Positions 42,216-53,946 of a stretch of DNA of 64,000 nt are shown here, piece by piece (the stretch's first letter is position 1; every line of letters starts with the position of its first letter). The DNA is from Plasmodium malariae (lineage: Eukaryota; Apicomplexa; Aconoidasida; Haemosporida; Plasmodiidae), in assembly GCF_900090045.1 (NCBI RefSeq), contig NC_041776.1:558001-622000 (forward strand). Reading direction: 5' to 3'. The translations under genes were made by a program, and so were the position numbers. The notes below the pieces were generated by a model, which was not told the DNA's origin, did no database searches, and was given only the letters and a program-made list of their open reading frames with translations.

Positions 42216-44378
42216 TTACACAAGGATAAAAGGATTATGTATATTTTTAGCTAGCTGTGAAGACCTTACAAAATCGTAATAGGAAATTTTATAATGTTTG
42301 ATAAAATCCTTATTAGAGGTCTGCAATAACATTTTTAAGTTTATAGGTGGGATATTCGGTTTATAGACTAAATCATTGAAATTTTTATTAAAATCTGCAT
42401 AATTATATTTTCTCACTAATTCTTTGTAAAATTCAATGTAATTATCATAATATAAATTCATGTAAGCTACATGTCTAGGAATTATTCTTAAGCGAAAACT
42501 GTAGCTGAAGTACTGAGGAAAAGATAAGGTATCATGAAAACTTTTATTTAAATGTCTAATCAAATATAACATTTTAGGTCTAATTGTTCTATATACATTA
42601 TATGTAAATATTCTAGGATATTTTTTAATAAACTTTTTTAAATCTTCTTCTTCTATACTTTCATCTAAATATAATAATTCATTATATTTCCTTTTTAGAT
42701 TTCCAAAAGCAAAAAATTGTGGTAAATTATATAATATCTGTTTTAATTCATTATACGAGTAGTTTAATTCGTTTTTGTAATGAGCTAAACGTTTTAATAC
42801 TGTCTTTTTATTTATTAAAGATAATCTAGGGGATGTTTTTATAATCTTTTTTATCATCTCCAAATTTATGCCATTAGGAATAACTTCTTTTATGTTTGTT
42901 AATACATCTCCTTTTGAATTGAACGTTACTTCTTCCTTTTTAATTTTATTTTCATTTTCATGGAATTTTTCGAAAAACGATTTTAACTCTTCAGACGTTT
43001 TAAAATGTGTGGTAAAAAAGTATTCTATCTCATCGTAATTTTTGAGAAAAAAATTAAATTTTTCCTCTATGTTAGAAGATATATTTATACTATCTAGTGA
43101 AATGTTTGGGTTCAATATTTCATTTTCCGAGGCGCAATTTCCTCTGGGCATATGAATGTTCTTTTCCTTCGTCACTATGTCATCCTGTACTCCTTTCACT
43201 AATCCTTCCTCCAATTTATCCAGTAAATTTTCTTGTCCTCCTTCCGCTAAATCATCCTCCATTCCACCCGCTGCTCCTCCTGATACTCCCTCCTCCTCCA
43301 TCTCTTGACCACTGCTACCACCTCCCCCTGATACTCCCTCATTCATCTCTTGACCACTGTTACCACCACCAGCAGCTGCCATATGTGCTTTCCTCTTTTC
43401 TTCCCTCACCTTCTTCCTCTGAGCCTTCATCAATCTTTTTCTTTGTTTTACGCTTATATGTACTTCCCTACCAGCAGCACTCATGGCATGTATATATTTT
43501 GGCATTTGCATAAAATCAATATTTTGTTTGTTTTTTAAGAAATAATTAACTGCTTTTTCTAAATTCCCAAAAATTAAAAAAAAAATAGCGGATTGATTAT
43601 GACATTCTGGGTAAAATAGAAAGCGAATATCTATGTTAATAAATTTAAATATGGAATAAATATCAAAATTGAAATATTCTTTTGATTTTAGTTTTTTAAC
43701 TATATCAAGAAAAAAATTTTTATCTTTTTGTAACATAGCCAATAAATTTTCTTTATATCCTATAGCATAGTTGTCCAAACTTTTTAATTCTTCATTATTT
43801 TTTTTTGCCAATTTTGTTATTCTCTTAAATTTACAATTAAAATTTTTTAACTTAAATTCTAATGCCCATTTAAAAGCATTCAAAAACCTATCTGGGATTT
43901 GATCAATTATTTCACCTTCTTTGTCATTAAAATTATTACCTAATATGGTATTGTCGATTTTTTTTACTTTCTTCAAATTTTCAATATATTTGCTCGTTTT
44001 TTCGAATAATTGGAATTTTTTACTTATAAATCGTTTATGTATTTTTCTTTGAACAGTAGAATACGCCCGAGAATACGATGTGGTATATGTGGATGATGAT
44101 GAGATTGATGACGGGGTAACAGCAGACATAGAAGAGGATGGTGTTCTCAAAAAAAAAAGCCTATTTTTATTTCTATCATCGTAGCAATATCTAATATGAT
44201 AATATATATTTTTGTTCTGGTGATATTTAAAAGGTAAACGGTCAATTTTTATATTATGTATGTCTTTATTTTTTCTCATACTATTGCTATAATAAACTAC
44301 TTTTGCACATTTAACATAATAACATATTAATGAAATGAAATTTACAGGTACTAAAACATAAAAGAAATATTTATTCAT
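42216..44378 (-). CDS. mTERF-domain protein with signal peptide, probably apicoplast
   Basis: mTERF proteins bind organellar nucleic acid and act in transcription, termination or RNA/ribosome maturation. 720 residues. The first 25 (MNKYFFYVLVPVNFISLICY) are a signal peptide, followed by a basic, Tyr/Asn/Ser-rich section, typical of apicoplast import. The mTERF helical repeats occupy about residues 510-640: IIKTSPRLSLINKKTVLKRL, YNLPQFFAFGNLKRKYNELL, KYPRIFTYNVYRTIRPKML, and FPQYFSYSFRLRIIPRHVA. The last is the very characteristic mTERF line F..YF.YS...RI.PRH. A Gly/Ala/Glu-rich insert (about 330-400) contains two copies of GQEM..GVSGG. Single exon; the function in Plasmodium is not established. 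Confidence 0.85.
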   Translation of the reverse strand: MNKYFFYVLVPVNFISLICYYVKCAKVVYYSNSMRKNKDIHNIKIDRLPFKYHQNKNIYYHIRYCYDDRNKNRLFFLRTPSSSMSAVTPSSISSSSTYTTSYSRAYSTVQRKIHKRFISKKFQLFEKTSKYIENLKKVKKIDNTILGNNFNDKEGEIIDQIPDRFLNAFKWALEFKLKNFNCKFKRITKLAKKNNEELKSLDNYAIGYKENLLAMLQKDKNFFLDIVKKLKSKEYFNFDIYSIFKFINIDIRFLFYPECHNQSAIFFLIFGNLEKAVNYFLKNKQNIDFMQMPKYIHAMSAAGREVHISVKQRKRLMKAQRKKVREEKRKAHMAAAGGGNSGQEMNEGVSGGGGSSGQEMEEEGVSGGAAGGMEDDLAEGGQENLLDKLEEGLVKGVQDDIVTKEKNIHMPRGNCASENEILNPNISLDSINISSNIEEKFNFFLKNYDEIEYFFTTHFKTSEELKSFFEKFHENENKIKKEEVTFNSKGDVLTNIKEVIPNGINLEMIKKIIKTSPRLSLINKKTVLKRLAHYKNELNYSYNELKQILYNLPQFFAFGNLKRKYNELLYLDESIEEEDLKKFIKKYPRIFTYNVYRTIRPKMLYLIRHLNKSFHDTLSFPQYFSYSFRLRIIPRHVAYMNLYYDNYIEFYKELVRKYNYADFNKNFNDLVYKPNIPPINLKMLLQTSNKDFIKHYKISYYDFVRSSQLAKNIHNPFILV
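43180..43390 (-). repeat. GC-rich Gly/Ala/Glu insert with duplicated segment in the mTERF protein
   Basis: The insert is encoded by sequence of clearly higher GC than the rest of the gene (plus strand rich in CCTCC and CACCAC). It contains an imperfect duplication of about 54 bp coding for GQEM(N/E)EGVSGG. Plasmodium inserts in this window are otherwise Asn/Lys/Asp rich. Confidence 0.7.
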
Positions 44379-45181
44379 TTCTTTTTCTCTTAAATTATTG
44401 CTTCCGAAAAAATAAAAAAAATATGTTTTCCCCCTTCTTTAAAAAATTCACAGAAATACCAAAAAAAAAAAAAAAAAATGAGAGCGGAAAGGGGAGATGA
44501 CAAATGTGAAAGCAAAACAAACGAAATAATAACTCACATGATTGATTTTACTAAAAATTCGTACACATAAAAAAGGGAAATTTCAAACGTCTGCCATCAT
44601 GACATAAGAAAGAAGTCTACGAAAAAAGAAGAAAAATCGTGCAAGTAATAAAATTTGACAAAAGAAAATTCAAAAAAATTATAAACAAATATTATTATGT
44701 GCAGTACTTATTGAATTAGCAAGATTGTTCCTACGGTCAAGTACACGTATACCGGTGAATCTTTAAATTCTGAACAATCAGAAAAAGTGTACTTCTCTTA
44801 AATTTTAAATGAACAAAAGTTAAATGGGGGTACTCTAAAAAAAAAAAAAAAATTACCTACATGAAGGATAACAAATGAGAAGAAAAAGTGAGTTATTTCG
44901 CGTATGCATGCTCGTGTAAAAAACTGCAATTAAAAAAAAAGGTATGTATACTATTCATAGCTATCTCTTTATAGTAAGAGATAAAAAAATATATTGCTCT
45001 AGTAGTGCTTAAAGCAACTCACAAAATGAACATATTTAATTAAAAGAGCAAGAAAAACTTTGCTAAGCTATTTTTAAGAAAAAAATCACTCCATATTAAA
45101 AGAGAGGAGGTGACAGTTTATGACAGCAAGAAAAATAAAACAGTACACGCAGCTGTTTCGGCGTTTTGTATGTGTATATAC

Positions 45182-45215
<34 letters not shown>

Positions 45216-45548
45216 GCTCATGGATATATGAGTATTTAAAATTCGCATTTTAAAAGAAAAGAAGGGGGTATTTTTTTTTCCCCCCTCCTCATTGTTGTCA
45301 AGTCGTACATATGTGCATGACCGCGTTGATATTTTTGGTGTAGAACTATGTAACTTCAGAAAAGACTTAAATATAGGGGAAACACAATTTTGGAGCATTT
45401 TTTTTATGGCAAAAAATGGTGTTAATATATATTCTTAGGAAAGTTGTATGATGAGGAAATAATGAATAAAAGTAAAAATTAAATTAAAATTAATGTAAAT
45501 TTTGTTGATGAACATATACGTGTCAAGGCTTCTTATAACGGTGAAAAA
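44379..45548. other. Divergent intergenic region upstream of the mTERF gene and the 45549 gene
   Basis: About 1.2 kb, with A tracts at 44460 and 44840, (TA)n at 45185-45215 and a moderately GC-richer stretch at 45100-45170 and 45255-45330. A 100-codon minus-strand frame (45096-45398) runs through the (TA)n and is not convincing. Confidence 0.5.
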
Positions 45549-48500
45549 ATGCTAAAGTATATTAGTTGTCTAAATAAGAGACTGATTTACAAGTTACATG
45601 TAGAAAATGATAAGATCATTGATATGCCATTGTTCTTGGTGGACAACCTATATGTAAGAAGTAAAGAGGAGTTAATTTTGTTACTGAGCAATGCTATTTC
45701 TTTCAACAAAAAAGATTTTTTAGTTAATTACAGAAGAGTGTTACTAAAGGACAATGAAGCATATAGTAGTTATAATAATTCGAATGAAACGGAAAATGGT
45801 AGCAATAACGTGAAAGATTACAGTAATGGAGATAGCAATAAGAAGCATAACACGAATTGTGAAATAGATAAAAATACCACCTGTGACAGCACCAATGGAC
45901 ATTATAAATATAAACTTGTAGATAGTGTTGGTGATATAAAATGGGGAAAAAATTTTATGTTAAAAGATGTGGACATGCATTCAACACAAGTAAACAATTG
46001 TTACAAATACAATAACGAAGAGTATAACGAATTGATAAATTATTTATCGGAAATATATTCGAGTGAAGAAAGCTGGAATTCAAATTGTACACACCTTTTT
46101 GAAGAGGATGAAGAGGAGGATTATATGAACTATTTACAAAAAAAAAATGACAAAGAAAGAAAAGATTCTAAGGAGAAAAAGACACAGGAATATTCATTAA
46201 CTGGTTATATTCCGAACGATTTTTTTTTTCGTTCATTTAAAAATAGAATTATATCCATTAAGGGACATTTATCATACAACGATTTATTTTCACTTATTTA
46301 TTTATATAGTAAAAAGAGAGATATACAAATTATGAAAACACTAGGAGAGCAATATATATATAAAATGGAAAGGGAAAAAGATAAGCAAGTAAATTACAAG
46401 CATATTATACATATGTTAAATATATTTATTAAATTAAATTACGAAAAATATAACATTCATAGTATCATAAAACATTTACTACAGAATATGTCTGAGAATA
46501 TTTTAATTAATGACTTGAAGTTATCGGCCTTAGGTTTTACTTGTTTATCAAGACTTAATTTGTATAATATGCTATTTTATGATTATATATATACTTTTTT
46601 GAAAAATGTAAATGATTGTTCTCATTTATGCTGTTCTATGGTTTTACATTGCATAGGGTATCATAAACATTATATGGTGAAGAAGAGGAAGAAGCTTTAT
46701 GATCAAGTAAAATCTTTCAACAAATTGATGAATCGTAATATCATTTCGGAGAAATGCATTATGATAAGTAATGACATCTACAAGTTTAGTAACAACCCCA
46801 TCAATAATGATAATCTTGATGATATAGTTACCGAAGAAGCAAAAAAAGCTCAATGTGGATACAAAAAAACTATTCCCAGAGATTTCAAAATAAATATTTT
46901 GACATTTCAACTTTGTAATAAAAACAGAGATATCATTAATAAATTAGAACATAAACTAATTGATAGACTAATAAAAATGGACTTACATGATATTTCTGAA
47001 AAATCTATAAGTAGCATATTTCACTTTTATTTTTTAATAAACAAAAATATTTTGACTGATAAAGATCATATTATATTTAGCAAATTAAGCGACATTTTAA
47101 TAAAAAATAAAATAAATTTTCTAAAGCCTAGAAGTTTTCTCATGTCCTCGTACACATTAATTCTTCATAAATATTTCACGAATATTCATATCTCTTCATA
47201 TTTCCTTATACAGTGTGCTAAGTTAATAAAATGGTTAAAGGGTAGAATATATATAGACAATTTACTATTCGTTTTAATGGGTTTTGCTCAAAACCAAGTG
47301 ATTTTTTATAAAAACAAAAAGAATAGTACTTACCCAAAAGTTTATGTTGATAAAAAAAATAATAAATTATGTAATTTTAAAGTAGAAAATAAATATATTG
47401 ATATGCTTGAAAAGTGCGAATATGAAGTAAATATTCTCGAAAAAAGAGATGTGAAACCTGTTAGTTGCAGAGCAGCTATTTTATATATCTTTAATGAAAT
47501 AACAAATTTAGACTATGAATTAAATAAGAATCAAATTATTTTGTATTTACAATTATTTTCTAGTCTTGATATAAAATTAAGTGCAGATATTAAGCAAAAA
47601 TTGTTTATACTAATTATTAACTATGTTAATGATTTAATATGTTATATTAATTTGATTTTTCAACTAGCTATTAAGATGTATGGAATTTCTAGTAAATATA
47701 TGAAAACTATAGCTTTGCATTATTTGGAAAAATTGGACCATGAATTGTGCAAATTATGTAAATTACTCAAAAAAGATGAAAAATATTTTTCTAATTTTTT
47801 GGCAGAATATAATATTGACACCTTGAAGCGTAATACCTATTCAGATGATATGCATACCCATTTATATGACCTGGATAGTCTATCTTACACCCTTTTCATT
47901 TTTGATCAAATAGATGTAACCAAAAAAGATTTCATAATAAATCTTTCAAAATTGATGTCCATTAATGAATACTTTATTTTGATATACAAAAAAAATAACT
48001 TTAATTCTTATATTTATCTTCTTCATTATATTGGCTCCTTACCTATTGATACACAAGAGCATAAAAAGTTAATAGATTTTTTATTCACAAATTTGGAGGA
48101 ATATATAGAATTATCTTATAAGGAGTACATGCAAAATAGAGGAAAAGCGATAATAGAGGAAAACGATATGTTAATAGGATTAAGCAAAAGACAAGCAAAT
48201 ATTTATGATGAATATAAAAGTAACGAAACAAGAGAAGTGAATAATAAAGGCACGCATGATTGCACCACCGAGGATAAAAATATCACAGATTGTTTCTATA
48301 ACGAAGTAAACCATAAGATAATAAAGGATAAAATATTTCTAAAAGATTTGATATTATTACTAGATTCCATAAGAATTAACAAGGCCTATGGTTATAACTC
48401 TCTCCTTCGCAACATAACTGCAATGGTAAGGGGATAACCCCTCAGTAAGCGTCTGCACGTGGAACACATACATATGTATACGCACACACTTACACACGCA

Positions 48501-48712
48501 TACACAAATATTTACATATGCCCAAGTACTTTTTACGTGAGCATTTACCTATGTTCTTATACATACACACATGTACACGTTTGAATTACTCCAATTAACA
48601 GATAAATACGGAAAAAATCAAGATGCTGTCGGATGAAGACGTCGAATTAGTAAATTACATTTTTATAGATATGGGTCTAATGAACAAACATGTAATGGAC
48701 GAAGCGATGTAA
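45549..48712 (+). CDS. Large helical protein of unknown function, short last exon
   Basis: Exon 1 45549-48425, exon 2 48602-48712; 995 residues. The donor GCAATG|GTAAGG and the acceptor CCAATTAACAG are both in phase 0; without splicing, translation stops three codons after the donor. Exon 2 adds INTEKIKMLSDEDVELVNYI and ends MDEAM. The N-terminus (MLKYISCLNKRLIYKLHV) is basic and amphipathic, suggesting mitochondrial import. From about residue 225, regularly spaced helical sections appear (YNDLFSLIYLYSKKRDIQIM, LKLSALGFTCLSRLNLYNML), a pattern like the alpha-helical repeat proteins of apicomplexan organelles (heptatricopeptide/RAP group). I see no C-terminal RAP domain, so that assignment is only a suggestion. 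An acidic low-complexity stretch sits near residues 70-215. Confidence 0.75.
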
Positions 48713-49353
48713 TATAACAAAAAAAAAAAAAAAATTAAATAAAATAATATAAAATTAAAAGTTATCGGCAAAAATTTTACTAAATGAAAAAAGAAAATTA
48801 AAAATAAATTTTTTTCCGTATTTTTTTTTTTTCCATCTCTGTTAATGTTAATATAGGAATAGGGGGTTAACTATCGGATTAAAAGTGTAAAGCACTCCTA
48901 TGTACATGGACACATACAAGCACACAGATACATATATATGCTTCTGCTTATATCTGTTAATCTGTCGTCAAGAGAAGCGATAGTCGTGGGATCCAAGTTT
49001 ATGGGCGAATATTTCAAAAGGAGTCAGGATTGCTCATGATATTAGTTTTTATGTGTAAATATGTAGCCACTACTTTCATTCTTAAAAAATTAGTGCCTAC
49101 GTATATGCTTGTAATTATATATATATATATATATGCAAACATATGTACACGTACACAACATGCTTATATTTATTTGTACATATTGACTATTAAAGCAGTA
49201 CAGCTTCTGATTTTTACCCACATGATAAATGTATGTGTAGAAAAAAAAAAAAAGTTTCACAAATTCAATGCACAACTTGGGAGTGCGTGTACTTAGAGCA
49301 TTTTTCCAGAAATGCTTTAAAAAAAATAGACAAAATAAGGAAGGGTAACACAT
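48713..49353. other. Convergent 3' intergenic region
   Basis: Between the stops of the genes at 45549 and 49354. Poly(A) at 48720, T tract at 48820, (TA)n at 49115-49133. A less AT-rich island at 48960-49040 has no recognisable gene. Confidence 0.45.
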
Positions 49354-51888
49354 CTATATCTTTTGAAGGGTACTAATTATATTTTGGTTTCTCATGAATA
49401 TGTTTCGGCAATATTGTTCGCTGTTATCTTCTCTCATGTTAAACAAATCGTATTCTTTAAAGTTTATTATAACATTCCATAAAATTTCTTTATTTATGTT
49501 TTTTTTTAATTGTTTTATAAAAATGGAGCAAATAATATTTTTTAATTTATAGCTATCTAAAAACATTTTTTTTATTTTAAAAATCCTAAAAAGAAACAGA
49601 AAAGATTCAGTATAGCAACTTAATTCTAGTAAAACGAGACTGAGTAAGAAATTAGCTAAAATATGTTGATTATTTAAATTAATTGTTAATTTAATGCAAT
49701 TAAAGAAATTGTAAATCCATTTAGTTTTATACAAATTTGAATTTAAAAATATGATATTTTTAATAATAAAATTTTCTTTATCATTTAGGAAAGGGTGAGA
49801 ATGCTCATAGTTTTCAACGAGTTCTTTATTCGTTGCTTTTACACACTGATAATTTTCATTTGTTTGAAGGGCGTTTTTCTTATGTATAATTTCTTTATTC
49901 TCATCATAACTCTTATCATCCTTTGCACCATTTTTCACATCGTCATCCCCGTATCCAGCTGTGTCCTCTAATTTCTCCCTACTTGCGCGTTGCTCCTTAG
50001 AACAACTTTCAACGACAAAATTGTCCTTCTCATAAACATACACAAACTTGCAATCCTTGGAAACCGGATCTAGGTTGAAATAGCTCTTCAGAAAATTATA
50101 ATATTTACTATTATTCTTGTAAATTTCAAAAGCTTCCAAAAATTTTTGGTTAGACCATATTAAATTTTGCTTCTTCGTAATAATATTACCAATATGTATT
50201 TGGCAATAATTATTTCTATAGTTAAATTTAATCAAGGAAGGCATATGTGCAAGATCTAGGAGGAGAAACTTTTCTTTATATTTTAGATTTTTCAAATTTA
50301 AAAAATTTCGACATGAAAATAATAACATATTAAAATATTTTAATAAAAAGTTATCCTTTGAATTTTTTTTTTTTTCTACTAAAAAATCGTTATTTAATTC
50401 CTTTGACAAAAAACCTAATTTATCAATGTTTGACAATTGTTTAGAATAAAATGTGATAAAAAAATGAAAAGTATGTGCATATATAATATCTCGAAAATGT
50501 GTATAGATATAATCTGTGTCTTCAAAAACTTGCGCACATATATGCATTCCTACAAACCTGTCAACTGTATTATCCAAATGGATACCTTCAATGTTAAGGT
50601 CATTTAAGAATTCGAATTTGTTTATAAAGCAAAACGGAAGACAAGCACATACATCGCTATCGCAACTGCTGTTGCTACTACCACAGCTATCACCATTGTC
50701 ACTGTCCTTACATTTTTTCTCAATGCAGATATTCAGTCTTTCTTTATCCTTGTCATCATTACTTTCCTCATTTCTGATATAAAAAATTTTGACAAAAAAA
50801 CATTTTCGCTTTAAATCAGACTTACAAATCCACCCTTTAACGATCGAACTTTTTCTTACATTCCGCAAAAAAACAATTTTTCCTGAGGGTCCAAAGGTTA
50901 TTAATCTTTTATATTTTAATGATCCGTCCTTGTTATTTATTGTCATTTTATTGTCAATCATAAAAATGCTATTTAACTGTTCACTGCATAAAATGGTCTC
51001 AATACACCCATAATTTATATAAAAAGAATTGTCAATAAATGGGATAAATGAAATGTCACAAAATCCGAGTTCACTACTATTCACAATTTCCTCTTTGAAG
51101 AAGTTTTTTAGTTCACTTGTTCCTCGATTTGAGTAGCCGATATTCTTAGAGCAACTACTGCTACAATTACTGTTGTTGTTAATATTGCTATTGTTATTAC
51201 AGGTATTAGTACTATTACTGGTACTACTATTATTGCTTCTTTCGTTCACCTGGCAATTTCCCCTCATTTCGACACATTTCGTATTATTGGAGTTAACTAC
51301 TTTTTTCGTTATACGGTTGCCTTTGGAAATGATTTTTGCGCGACTCTTTTTTCCCTTTTTCTTGCTGTTTTTCATATGATTTCTATAATTATTGTCTCTA
51401 TTATTTGCACTGGAATTTAAATTGTTATCTGCAGTATTAATTACTTCTACTTCCTCTTTCTCCTTTTTCATCTTGGTTTTTTCTGTTTTGACAATATTTT
51501 CCTTCACTGATACACCACCTTTGATGTAATTTTGCATAATTTTTTCAACTGTCTCTGAATTTGTATAACTACTGTTAATATAATCGTAATAATCATTAGT
51601 CAAATTATTGTAATTATTTAAAAATATATTGCATAGATAATTTATGGAATTATTTTTTTCCAACATATTGAATGATTTCTCTAATTCTTCCACTAATAAA
51701 TTACAGTACTCCTTTACATCATTTTTCTGTTCAGAAGTTTTTAAAATGGCGTCAAAATCTTCTCTTTTTTTTAATTTTTCATTGTTTTTACTATAAAAAA
51801 AATCATCCGGGTATTTTTGGAAAAATGGAAATTCGTTTTTTAATTCGTCTATTAACTTTTTATAGGCTAATTTTTCGGAACATTTCAT
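49354..51888 (-). CDS. Conserved-type protein of unknown function
   Basis: 844 residues in a single exon; the start MKCSEKLAYKKLIDELKNEF lies directly after a poly(A) tract. Structure by eye: an N-terminal helical part (1-130), a basic Ser/Asn-rich linker (130-255, KKKGKKSRAKIISKGNRITK and an Asn/Ser run), then a section that looks folded (GFCDISFIPFIDNSFYINYG, YKRLITFGPSGKIVFLRNVR, SIVKGWICKSDLKRKCFFVK), a Cys/Asp/Ser-rich insert, and a long C-terminal part rich in Phe/Tyr/Asn with helices (HILANFLLSLVLLELSCYTE). No signal peptide or clear membrane anchor. The central section could be a beta-barrel, but I cannot name a family. It is convergent with the 45549 gene and divergent from the P5A ATPase. 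Confidence 0.75.
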   Translation of the reverse strand: MKCSEKLAYKKLIDELKNEFPFFQKYPDDFFYSKNNEKLKKREDFDAILKTSEQKNDVKEYCNLLVEELEKSFNMLEKNNSINYLCNIFLNNYNNLTNDYYDYINSSYTNSETVEKIMQNYIKGGVSVKENIVKTEKTKMKKEKEEVEVINTADNNLNSSANNRDNNYRNHMKNSKKKGKKSRAKIISKGNRITKKVVNSNNTKCVEMRGNCQVNERSNNSSTSNSTNTCNNNSNINNNSNCSSSCSKNIGYSNRGTSELKNFFKEEIVNSSELGFCDISFIPFIDNSFYINYGCIETILCSEQLNSIFMIDNKMTINNKDGSLKYKRLITFGPSGKIVFLRNVRKSSIVKGWICKSDLKRKCFFVKIFYIRNEESNDDKDKERLNICIEKKCKDSDNGDSCGSSNSSCDSDVCACLPFCFINKFEFLNDLNIEGIHLDNTVDRFVGMHICAQVFEDTDYIYTHFRDIIYAHTFHFFITFYSKQLSNIDKLGFLSKELNNDFLVEKKKNSKDNFLLKYFNMLLFSCRNFLNLKNLKYKEKFLLLDLAHMPSLIKFNYRNNYCQIHIGNIITKKQNLIWSNQKFLEAFEIYKNNSKYYNFLKSYFNLDPVSKDCKFVYVYEKDNFVVESCSKEQRASREKLEDTAGYGDDDVKNGAKDDKSYDENKEIIHKKNALQTNENYQCVKATNKELVENYEHSHPFLNDKENFIIKNIIFLNSNLYKTKWIYNFFNCIKLTINLNNQHILANFLLSLVLLELSCYTESFLFLFRIFKIKKMFLDSYKLKNIICSIFIKQLKKNINKEILWNVIINFKEYDLFNMREDNSEQYCRNIFMRNQNIISTLQKI

Positions 51889-53853
51889 TTTTTTTTTTTT
51901 TTTTTTTTTTACAGTTATATTTATCCTACGAATAGACGAACAAAAAATAGGTTGTCAAAATGGTATAACTATTTGTGGACACTTTTTCGGTAAATAAGTT
52001 GCAAACAGGATAAGATATTCATGTACCACTGAGCAAGTGTGCAAGAGTACTAATATGCAAATATGCTAATGTGCAAATGTGAAAACGTACAAATACACAT
52101 TTCCTCGTTGTGCAGTATAACAAAGCGACAAAAACAAAAAAGCGATATGTGAAAATGATTAGACAGTAATTTCTTCATAAATGAGCCTTATACATGAGCT
52201 TAACTCATTTGAAAGTTTAATCAGAAGTTAATTTTTTTTTGAAGGTTTAATATAAAATTTACTAAAAATTGTAAATTGTCAGAACAATAGGGTTTAATTA
52301 GTGATCTGAAAAGTTAAATGAATATATATAAACTTATTTGTACGAGTTTAAACAAAATTCACATAGAGTTACTCTTGGCAAAACAAAAAAAAAAAAAAAA
52401 AAAAAAAAAAGGAAAAATGGAGAACTTAAAATTGCCAAAAAATATATTATTATATTATAGTAAAGCATTTCTCAATTAAACTTGTATGTTGTTAATGCTT
52501 TGTTGTCTTTCTTTTATACATGTACATATATTTATATATATATGTACATATATATTAGTGATGTGTACAACATAAGAACAGACTTTTTCCCATTATTCTT
52601 AGTGTTCTTGTTATTCATAAAATATGTTTACATTATTTACATATATGACATTAGAAATAAAAAAAAAAAATTCTTAAAATGAAAGATAAAACACAGTTAT
52701 GCATGAATACGTAGAAAAATTGTGTTCGTATTCATACAAATTAACTATCGACAGCTCAGAAAAAAAATGAAAAAAACGTTTCAATGTTTTATCAAAAATT
52801 ACATTATTACATTTAGAAAAAAAAAAAAAAAAATTAAAATTTCATCGAAGTTGGAAATTTAAAATGAGATGAATAATATATGATAATAAGTTATGCAATA
52901 AGGAAAAAATACCTACAATGAATGTGTGTTCTCATATATTAAATATGAACTGAGCTCTGTAATGGAAACAAAAATGCCAAGTAAAAAAACCATTTGAATA
53001 AATAAATTAAACTGAGTGAATAAGCGCCATAGGGATGAAGAAGCGACAAGATAAATATTAAATAATATACTGTATGTAAAAGAAAAAGGTAAGAAAAGGT
53101 ACTTGTAGTTAAAGAAGAATACTTTCTAGTGATAAAGAAATATACAAACTTTTGCATATGTTGTTTATTGTATAAATAAATATAATAAAAAATACGTGAA
53201 TAAAGCGAAAAATCAGAAAAAAAATAAAAAATTGAGAAAAATAAAAAAAAGTGATCAAGAAAAGTGAAATGTAAAATAAAGAATAAAATAAATAAAAAGA
53301 AAAAAAGAAAAAAAGGAAAAAACAAAGAAATAAAAAGAAAATCAAAGAAAAAATCGAACATTGACCGAAAGATGAATATTTACTATTTTTTCAAAAGTGT
53401 TTTTTTTTTTTTTCTTTAACACATTACAATATAAAAAAATATATATCTCCAATTGAAAAAGAAAAAAATAATTGTAAATCACATTTATTTCTCTAAATAG
53501 AACAGGACTTATGAGGGAATTCATAGTTTTTTATTAGAATATTGTTAAGGTGTTAATTATCAAATTAAACACTTCATTCTGCAGTAGATATTATTCATGG
53601 CACAATTATATATGTACATTATTACATAACATTTCTGTGCAATTTTGAAAGGTATAATTTCATTACTTAGTAGAATAACTTGGTTAACATTTGCTTAGTG
53701 TTTTTCCTCTTTTACGTACATTTATTATTATTATTTTTTTTTTTTTTAAAAAGCAGAAAGGGGGGAAACAATTATATACTGTCTTTGGTACATATTGTCA
53801 TAAAATATTGTGTACCTTTATATGTTCATATATGTATATGTATATGCATATGC

Positions 53854-53902
<49 letters not shown>

Positions 53903-53946
53903 TGTTTATGAAAATTTGCTCGTATGTATATGCGGGCTGAACAAAG
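51889..53946. other. 2-kb divergent intergenic region upstream of the P5A ATPase
   Basis: Holds a 20-base T tract at the start of the 49354 gene, a 28-base A tract at 52383-52410, an almost pure purine (A/G) stretch at 53200-53350 on the plus strand, and a long (TA)n run at 53857-53900 only 47 bp before the ATPase start codon. Apparent minus-strand frames of Phe/Leu/Ile at 52939-53361 are only the translation of the purine tract. Confidence 0.55.

Noticed and set aside
45096..45398. 100-codon minus-strand frame in the mTERF/45549 spacer
   Set aside because: Half of it is a (TA)n-encoded Ile/Tyr run; no good splice context or start.
52939..53361. 140-codon minus-strand frame of Phe/Leu/Ile resembling a membrane protein
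   Set aside because: It is the antisense translation of an A/G tract; composition is explained by the DNA.
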